This document shows positions 45,978-51,843 of a stretch of 51,843 nt of DNA, one piece after another (the first letter of the stretch is position 1; each line of letters opens with the position of its first letter). A program made the position numbers and the translations under genes. The stretch spans positions 2,316,001 through 2,367,843 of the forward strand of contig NZ_JH636434.1 in assembly GCF_000255655.1 (NCBI RefSeq). The letters run 5' to 3'. This DNA is from Schlesneria paludicola DSM 18645 (lineage in GTDB: Bacteria > Planctomycetota > Planctomycetia > Planctomycetales > Planctomycetaceae). Below the pieces are notes generated by a model. It was given only the letters and a program-made list of their open reading frames with translations, had not been told where the DNA came from and searched no databases.

Positions 45978-46065
45978 TGAAGGGTCTTCCGTGCTCGCTT
46001 GTCCCCTCCAGCGCACTCATGTGAAGGAAGCGTCAATGCCAATGAACGGCCAAGATCCAGCATGC

Positions 46066-47160
46066 CTAAATTTGCTCAACCTGCTTCAGCTTATCGATCG
46101 CCCAACGTACCGCTTCGCTGACGAGGGGCGATGGGTCTTCGGCCTGTGCAACAAGTACAGGCAATACACGCGGGTCTCTTGAGTTTCCTAAGACAATCGC
46201 GGCATTCCGGCGGAGTCCATCCCAGCCGGGGCGTCCCAAAGGTGACGCTTTGAATCGACGCTTGAATTCGACTTCGCTGATCGCCAGCAACGAAGCGGCG
46301 TTCACGGGCGTCAGTTCTGGCAGTGGCTGAAAACCTGGTTCCGGCGAGACTGGAGCCCGGTGATTCCACGGGCAGACGTCCTGGCACAGATCACAACCAA
46401 ACAGCCAGTCACCAATTCCATCACGTAGTTCGATCGGAATTGAACTACGCAGTTCAATCGTCAGATAGGAAATACAGCGGCGTGCATCGAGGACGTACGG
46501 AGCCTGAAATGCGTCCGTGGGACAGACGTCGAGACATCGCGTACACGTTCCACAATGGGACGTTTCGTGGGGACGATCCGGTTCGAGCTCAAGATCTGTC
46601 AACAACGCCGCCAAGAGGAACCAGCTTCCCGCACGCTTGTTGATCAGCATTGTGTTCTTGCCAAACCAGCCGAGTCCCGCAAGTCTCGCGAAATCTCGTT
46701 CAAGCAACGGCGCAGTATCCACAACACCGCGCGTCCGACAGCCGGGGTTCAATTCGTGCAGCAGGTCGGCCAATTGCTTCAGCTTTCCCCGCAGCAGGTC
46801 ATGATAGTCGACGGACCCTTGCGCATAGCGGGCAACCTGTGCCGGGTTTTCCGAAAGGGATTTTCGTTCGGGGACCGAGCGAGGCGGCGTCGTGTTGTAG
46901 TTCATCCCCAGCATCACGACGCTTCGCACATTGGGCATGACATGACTGGGATGTTCGTACGCTGCCGCGCGGCGAGGCAGATACTGCATCTCACCCGCAA
47001 ATCCTTCCGCGATCCAATCAGAGAAGTGGACGAATCCGAGCGGCGATACGGCAGGAGCCATTCCGACCAAATCAAACCCCAAGCGGCCAGCTTCCACCTT
47101 CAGAGCATCTGACAGCGCTGCGGGATCTGTCATCGGCGATTGCGATTTGTCGCTGGGCAT
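46066..47160 (-). CDS. queG: Epoxyqueuosine reductase
   Basis: 364 residues, cytoplasmic. Performs the last step of queuosine synthesis, reducing epoxyqueuosine to queuosine in tRNA with cobalamin and iron-sulfur clusters. The N-terminal half is the cobalamin-binding region ([50 protein letters not shown]). Two 4Fe-4S motifs follow: [16 protein letters not shown] near 200 and [11 protein letters not shown] near 260. A HEAT-like tail ([38 protein letters not shown]) closes the protein, as in typical QueG. Length is normal. It converges with the GspF-like gene and diverges from the next gene. Confidence 0.95.
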   Translation of the reverse strand: MPSDKSQSPMTDPAALSDALKVEAGRLGFDLVGMAPAVSPLGFVHFSDWIAEGFAGEMQYLPRRAAAYEHPSHVMPNVRSVVMLGMNYNTTPPRSVPERKSLSENPAQVARYAQGSVDYHDLLRGKLKQLADLLHELNPGCRTRGVVDTAPLLERDFARLAGLGWFGKNTMLINKRAGSWFLLAALLTDLELEPDRPHETSHCGTCTRCLDVCPTDAFQAPYVLDARRCISYLTIELRSSIPIELRDGIGDWLFGCDLCQDVCPWNHRAPVSPEPGFQPLPELTPVNAASLLAISEVEFKRRFKASPLGRPGWDGLRRNAAIVLGNSRDPRVLPVLVAQAEDPSPLVSEAVRWAIDKLKQVEQI

Positions 47161-47735
47161 GACCTTCTAACAACTTAGCAGGATTCGAAAAATTGACTGG
47201 CGGAGCACCTGATTGACAGATTTTGCTCGACAACCAAGTGACTCGTGAATGAATGCAAATCAATGCCGTATGGAAGGTTCCGGCAGATTCTGCCGGAATT
47301 GAGTTGGATTGTTCGACGCAGATTCTCGTTCGGACCAATCCTGGTATCAAGATCTCTGTTGTGTGACTCGATTCACGGCAACGACCGCTTGAGCAACTTA
47401 CTCAAACTTCCCAATCGGTATGACCGTGAATCGCCCGGACTGACATCTTAACGTAATCTGACCGGTCGTTACGAACCGCCAAGTTTACGCGACCTGCCGA
47501 TCATGTATTTTGCGGTTGGTATCTTCGTGGAGTTCAGATCGGCAGGACTTGCTGCTCATGCCGCACGATTGACCGCACAGTAGAATTGCAGCGAAGGACA
47601 CACGGCAATCACCTCAAGTTGCGACTTGAAATGCGCGCCGTGTTGCTTCTACGGGGACAGGATGTCTCTCAGAAAACGTGCCACGACGGCGCGGCCAACC
47701 GGTTTCGTGACCCGACCCGTGGAGACGAGGTGGCC
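47161..47735. other. Divergent spacer with palindrome
   Basis: 575 bases between queG (-) and the uncharacterised gene (+). It contains the 21-base dyad at 47278-47298. The downstream frame is open back to 47586, but a well-placed ribosome site supports the ATG at 47736. Confidence 0.45.
47278..47298. promoter_or_regulatory. Perfect dyad, candidate regulator-binding site
   Basis: TTCCGGCAGA and TCTGCCGGAA are exact reverse complements around a single T. It lies 118 bases upstream of the queG start and 438 bases upstream of the divergent gene, a plausible operator position for queG. Confidence 0.4.
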
Positions 47736-49535
47736 ATGCCGATCCTACGCAGCAGTCCCGTTTTTCTAAAGCCAATGCCTTTGTTCGCACCCAATTCATC
47801 ACGGCTTTTTTCTCGGATTCGTGGCCGACACCGGCGGGGCGTCATCTGCCGAGCCGTCGTCTTCGTCGTCGCGCTTTGGGGAAGCCTCCCAGTATTCTGC
47901 AATGATGAACCGGTGACCGAGAAGGAACGGCGTTCGGCCGCGGTCGCCCTGAACTATAGCCGTGCGTCATTGCATCGAATTCGCCGCAATCCATCGGTAC
48001 GGGTGATGCTTGAGGAGCAAGAGAAGATCCTCAACCATCTCGACCTGAACGGAATCGCCGATGAAGAAGTGATGAAGCTGTATTCGTCCGTGCTCGACGA
48101 GATTTCTCAAGTTCAGATTGCGGACCGCGAACGCGTGGTCCTGAGGGAACGATACAATCGGGCGTTCCAGCGAGATCTGGGAATCAATGCGTTCGAGATT
48201 GCCGCTCAGGTGGCAACGGCGAATTACGTCTCCGCGGTGCGCACCGGCGCGAACAGTTGGTGGGATCATCGCAATCAAGCAGCCAGTCACGAACTGGATA
48301 TCTGGCAAGTCGACAAAAAGCGAATGAACAGCGTTGTCGAGAAATCGAGCCAGTTCCTGGACGTGTCGTGGAAGATGGCCCGCGCCAAGAAGATCCCTGA
48401 TCGTTGGCTCGTCCGCAATGACGACCTCGATAAACTCGAACAAGCACAACACGAGGCCGATCCCGGAGTACGTCTGCGAGTCTTGAAACGGATGGAAGGC
48501 TTCATGGAATGCTATCCACCCTACTTGTATTACGTGGCTCGAACGCAGCAGTCGGTAGGACAGTTGATCGCCGCCAATGACACATATCAAAAGCTGGAAT
48601 CACTCGGAGACGGTCACTTCCGGAAAGATGAAATGCTGGCAGCCGGACTGGCGAATCGGGCGATCATTCAATCGTTCCTGAGCCAGCCATCGGCCCCAGA
48701 TATTGCTCGAAAAGCGATGGACTATTCATCCGAGGCCTGGGAGGCGAATTTGATTTGCGCCAATGTGCTGCAGAAGCATGGTCGTTATGTCGATGCGGAA
48801 GACGCGATTCTGCGCAATCTCGACGTGAATCTGGAAAAGACGCAAAGTCGAATTGCACTTTTGGGACTCTATTACACATCAGACAACAAAGACAAGCTGG
48901 CCGCGCAATTGCAGGACCCAGATTGGGTCAAGGATATTCCAGCACGGCAACTTGTTCTCTGTGCAGCCAAGATTGGCCAGCGCGCTGTACCGCCAACCGT
49001 TATCGATCAATTGTCGACTTCACTTCAGGCCACGCCGAGAATGAACGTCGGACGTGACGATTTCGTCGTGGCCGTCGGCCCAACATGGCAGATTCAGAAT
49101 GCCGCGGTGACATTAAACTGGGGCGATCGCACGTTCTCCAATCCGCGCGTCACGGGCGGACGCGATACGGTCCTGCTCAGTTTCGACGGGATTGCTGAGT
49201 TTGGAAACCCGTTGTCACCAAATCACGATCCGAACGAAATCTCGTTGTCGATCAAGTACCAAGACGCAGCGCCGCTGCGCATGATTCTGAAGTCCAAATC
49301 GGAAAATCACAAAGTGCTCGATGTCTCAAACATCACACTTGCGGGACGACGACATCCCGTTTATCGGGTCATTTCTCTCGAGCAGAACGACCTGCGATTG
49401 TCGTTACTGCAAGAAACGGCGTCACTTGATTCCTACGACGCAGCAATTCCGTCCTCACGCGCTTCGATGAAATTGGCCGTACCGTTCCAGGAAGATCCCT
49501 CAAATGACGACACGGACTTCGTGTCACCACAGTAG
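47736..49535 (+). CDS. Uncharacterised exported or membrane-anchored protein
   Basis: 599 residues from ATG 47736, chosen because GAGG lies 5 bases upstream. The N-terminus is basic with a hydrophobic stretch (about 35-53, CRAVVFVVALWGSLPVF), a signal peptide or anchor. Residues 70-430 are almost wholly helical, with TPR-like segments (QLIAANDTYQKLESLGDGHFRK, EAWEANLICANVLQKHGRYVDAEDAIL). The last 140 residues are beta-rich (DTVLLSFDGIAEFG, ISLSIKYQDAAPLRM, RHPVYRVISLEQND) and could be a separate sandwich domain. I recognise no family. It precedes pheT by 140 bases on the same strand, but nothing links the two functionally. Confidence 0.8.
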   Translation: MPILRSSPVFLKPMPLFAPNSSRLFSRIRGRHRRGVICRAVVFVVALWGSLPVFCNDEPVTEKERRSAAVALNYSRASLHRIRRNPSVRVMLEEQEKILNHLDLNGIADEEVMKLYSSVLDEISQVQIADRERVVLRERYNRAFQRDLGINAFEIAAQVATANYVSAVRTGANSWWDHRNQAASHELDIWQVDKKRMNSVVEKSSQFLDVSWKMARAKKIPDRWLVRNDDLDKLEQAQHEADPGVRLRVLKRMEGFMECYPPYLYYVARTQQSVGQLIAANDTYQKLESLGDGHFRKDEMLAAGLANRAIIQSFLSQPSAPDIARKAMDYSSEAWEANLICANVLQKHGRYVDAEDAILRNLDVNLEKTQSRIALLGLYYTSDNKDKLAAQLQDPDWVKDIPARQLVLCAAKIGQRAVPPTVIDQLSTSLQATPRMNVGRDDFVVAVGPTWQIQNAAVTLNWGDRTFSNPRVTGGRDTVLLSFDGIAEFGNPLSPNHDPNEISLSIKYQDAAPLRMILKSKSENHKVLDVSNITLAGRRHPVYRVISLEQNDLRLSLLQETASLDSYDAAIPSSRASMKLAVPFQEDPSNDDTDFVSPQ

Positions 49536-49675
49536 TTGAGGCATCCAGGTGGTTTCCGACGGACGAGACTCTGCCGTGTCGCGCCTTTCGCGACAAGCGA
49601 TTGGCGTCTAAACTGGCGAGACGAAGGAAAACTCACCTTTGAGTTGAAGTCAGTCTTTGCAAGTGGTGGATCGAC

Positions 49676-51700
49676 ATGCTCGTCAGTTGGAATTGGTTGA
49701 AAGAATATGTGTCGCTCGACGTCCCGGTCGCCGAGTTCGCCGATCGACTGACCATGGCAGGGCTGAATCTGGAAGAGTTTCACGCGGTCGGTTCGGATAC
49801 ATGCATCGATTTCGAAGTGACCAGCAATCGTCCGGATTGTCTGGGCCATCTGGGCATCGCACGTGAAGCGGCGGTTCTGTATCAGAAACCATTGAAAGTA
49901 CCAGCGGCGTCTCCCAAAGGGGCGGCAACGAAAACGGCGTCGGTCACCTCTGTATCCATCGAGTGTCCCGATCTCTGCTCACAGTATTACGCCCGAGTCA
50001 TTCGCGGCGTCAAAGTGGGACCAAGTCCCGCCTGGCTGGTCGACCGCCTGAAGACCGTGGGCATTGGAACGATCAACAACATCGTTGACATTACAAATTA
50101 TGTCCTGATGGAATGCGGGCAGCCTCTGCATGCGTTCGACTTGCAGACATTGCACGGACACAAGATCGTGGTACGCCGCGCCCGCGCCGGCGAAAAATTG
50201 CAGGCCATTGATCACAAAGAATACGCGTTGACGCCTGAGATGTGCATCATTGCCGACGCCGATCGTCCGGTTGCGATCGCAGGCGTGATGGGAGGCGCGG
50301 AGACCGAGCTGACGTTCACGACGAAAGCTGTGCTGATCGAAGCCGCTTTGTTTTCGCCCCTTGCCATTCGCAACGCGTCGCGAAAGCTAAAGTTGAGAAG
50401 CGATTCCTCGTATCGCTTCGAGCGTGCTCTCGACCCACAGGGACCTGATTGGGCCAGCCGCCGATGCTGCGAACTGATCCTAGAAATTGCTGGGGGTGAA
50501 TTGCTCGACGAACCGGTGTTCGCAGGCGTCAAAGCCCCGTCGACCGGCGAAGTCGTGACGCTGCGATTCCCGCAGTTGAAGCGCATTCTCGGAATCGATG
50601 TGCTGCCTGCGGATGCGGTACGCATTCTCGAAGCGTTAGGTCTGAAAGTTCGGCAACGTGACGGTGACAGATCCGTGACGTTCGAAGCTCCCACCAATCG
50701 ACGTGATCTCAGCCGAGAAGTGGATTTGATTGAGGAAGTCATCCGAATTCATGGGTATGACAAGATTCCGTCTGATGCCAATGTCCCACTTTGCGCGAGC
50801 ATGAAGCGACTTGAAGATCGTGTCGGTGATCGAGTGCGCGAAACATTGACCGCAGCGGGATTCTTTGAAGCGTTGACGGTGTCACTGGTCAGCGAGTTCG
50901 AGCGGACTCTCTTCACTCCACGCGGATCATTGCCGCCATTGACGATCGAACATTCCGATTTTCCAGAGTTCAGCCGACTGCGGCAAAGTTTGATTCCAAG
51001 CTTGCTGGTATCGCGACGCGAGAACGAACGTCACGGACAGTTTGACGCGCAATTGTTCGAACTGGCACGTGTGTACGTGTCTGCCGACAAATCGATCGCG
51101 GAAGCACAGGCCGAACCACGAATGGTCAGTTTCGTCAGCGGACGGTCGTTTCAAGAATTGAAGGGCGTTGTGGAGCAGGTTGCATTGCGCATGAACCCAA
51201 ATGCGCGGGTCCAGGTGCGGCCAAGCGAGTGCCCTCAATTCGTGGCGGGTCGGGGCGCGGAAGTGATTCTGAACGATCAGCCATGGGGTTGGCTCGGCGA
51301 ATTGGATCGAGCCGTCACCGGACAACTGGATCTGCGCGACGCGGTGACTGTGGCGGAACTGGATCTACGTGTGCTGGAACAACATGCCGATCTCGTTCCA
51401 AAATTCCGCGAACTACCAACTCAGCAGGCGTCCGCGCGGGACTTAAATTTTGTCCTGGACGAGCAGGTGACCTGGGCTGCGATTGAAGAGATCGTACGAA
51501 AGGCTGGCGGACCGCTGCTGGAGTCTGTGTCATTCGGCGGACAGTACCGCGGAAAACAAATTCCGGAAGGTAAGAAGTCGTACTTGCTGACATTGGCCTA
51601 CCGCGCGGATCGAACGCTGACGAGTGAAGAAGTCGAGGAAGCTCAAAAGGCGGTCATCGCCGCTTGTGCCAGCCAGCTTTCCGCAACGCTTCGAGCCTAG
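49676..51700 (+). CDS. pheT: Phenylalanine--tRNA ligase beta subunit, lacking the EMAP-type insertion
   Basis: 674 residues, cytoplasmic; with PheS it attaches phenylalanine to tRNA-Phe. Start MLVSWNWLKEYVSLDVP is the usual B1 domain, with TSNRPDCLGHLGIAREAAVL directly after it. In most bacterial PheT a tRNA-binding EMAP/B2 domain of about 100 residues interrupts B1 before that motif; here it is missing, which explains the shorter length against the usual near-800. The B3/4 editing domain is at about 100-265, B5 at about 290-365 with DLIEEVIRIHGYDKIP after it, the core is near 380-580, and the ferredoxin-fold anticodon domain (ARDLNFVLDE...) comes last. PheS is not adjacent. The stop codon lies inside a palindromic repeat. 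Confidence 0.95.
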   Translation: MLVSWNWLKEYVSLDVPVAEFADRLTMAGLNLEEFHAVGSDTCIDFEVTSNRPDCLGHLGIAREAAVLYQKPLKVPAASPKGAATKTASVTSVSIECPDLCSQYYARVIRGVKVGPSPAWLVDRLKTVGIGTINNIVDITNYVLMECGQPLHAFDLQTLHGHKIVVRRARAGEKLQAIDHKEYALTPEMCIIADADRPVAIAGVMGGAETELTFTTKAVLIEAALFSPLAIRNASRKLKLRSDSSYRFERALDPQGPDWASRRCCELILEIAGGELLDEPVFAGVKAPSTGEVVTLRFPQLKRILGIDVLPADAVRILEALGLKVRQRDGDRSVTFEAPTNRRDLSREVDLIEEVIRIHGYDKIPSDANVPLCASMKRLEDRVGDRVRETLTAAGFFEALTVSLVSEFERTLFTPRGSLPPLTIEHSDFPEFSRLRQSLIPSLLVSRRENERHGQFDAQLFELARVYVSADKSIAEAQAEPRMVSFVSGRSFQELKGVVEQVALRMNPNARVQVRPSECPQFVAGRGAEVILNDQPWGWLGELDRAVTGQLDLRDAVTVAELDLRVLEQHADLVPKFRELPTQQASARDLNFVLDEQVTWAAIEEIVRKAGGPLLESVSFGGQYRGKQIPEGKKSYLLTLAYRADRTLTSEEVEEAQKAVIAACASQLSATLRA

Positions 51701-51803
51701 CAGCCTGTTGAAGTAAGGGGGACAGGCACCTCGGAATTCACGATGTCATGGCGTTTTTTCAATCTGGTCGGAGCCAGTCCCCGTTACTTCAATAGTCTGC
51801 TAG
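51697..51803 (+). repeat. Palindromic intergenic repeat (copy 5, best preserved)
   Basis: 107 bases bounded by CTAGCAG / CTGCTAG. Next in, TTGAAGTAAGGGGGACAGGC faces GAGCCAGTCCCCGTTACTTCAA, its reverse complement with few mismatches, so the whole unit can fold as a hairpin of about 30 pairs with a loop of about 40. The first TAG is the pheT stop codon. Confidence 0.75.
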
Positions 51804-51843
51804 AGAGCATTTCATAACCGCCTCATTGTAATGAGCGCGCAGG

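Overview
This 51.8 kb window is chromosomal DNA from a planctomycete, most likely of the family Planctomycetaceae or a close relative. The evidence is the set of paralogous families it carries: two DUF1559 prepilin-like proteins, two DUF1501 and two cytochrome-type DUF1549/DUF1553 proteins, a sulfatase, a Gfo/Idh/MocA oxidoreductase with a twin-arginine leader, PQQ-like and SGNH exported proteins, and a DUF6513 dihydropteroate-synthase-like protein. Genes lie on both strands in short operons separated by sizeable spacers. No phage, CRISPR array or rRNA is visible. One insertion-sequence fragment lies at the left edge.

Layout. 1-1431: end of an ISL3-type transposase, then a gene-poor stretch with dispersed palindromic repeats. 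1432-3325: DUF1559 protein plus small lipoprotein. 3352-4428 (-): terpene-cyclase-fold exported protein. 4678-8149: tightly overlapped GntR regulator / ABC ATPase / large membrane protein with an LRR-like domain, behind a perfect 12-bp inverted-repeat operator. 8760-10468: a second DUF1559 plus lipoprotein pair. 10740-12469: oxidoreductase and a small His-rich membrane protein. 12628-26142: a polymer-utilisation-type block with two DUF1553/DUF1501 pairs around a sulfatase, a zinc-ribbon protein and an SGNH hydrolase. 26242-32873: MFS transporter, SDR, acyl-CoA dehydrogenase, SDR, histidine phosphatase and APH-type kinase, resembling the kinase/dehydrogenase route for 4-hydroxyacyl-CoA (levulinate-like) catabolism. 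33105-34517: DUF6513 protein, probably tetrahydromethanopterin-related. 35028-35100: tRNA-Lys(TTT). 35261-39103: PQQ-like propeller protein and a two-domain alpha/beta hydrolase. 39239-41808 (-): M48 membrane protease with a zinc-ribbon membrane partner. 42148-43644: M81 (MlrC-type) peptidase. 43935-45977: small Cys/Gly-rich lipoprotein and an orphan GspF-type protein. 46066-47160 (-): QueG. 47736-51700: uncharacterised exported protein and PheT.

Most interesting points: (i) the GntR-ABC-LRR membrane operon; (ii) the kinase/ACAD/SDR cluster with an added histidine phosphatase; (iii) a family of degenerate palindromic intergenic repeats (five copies seen, one containing the pheT stop codon, and two in inverted orientation flanking a DUF1559 gene); (iv) a long near-palindromic, probably structured element at 44431-44542; (v) a PheT that lacks the usual N-terminal EMAP-type tRNA-binding insertion. 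All functions are read from sequence motifs and family knowledge; no database search was run.
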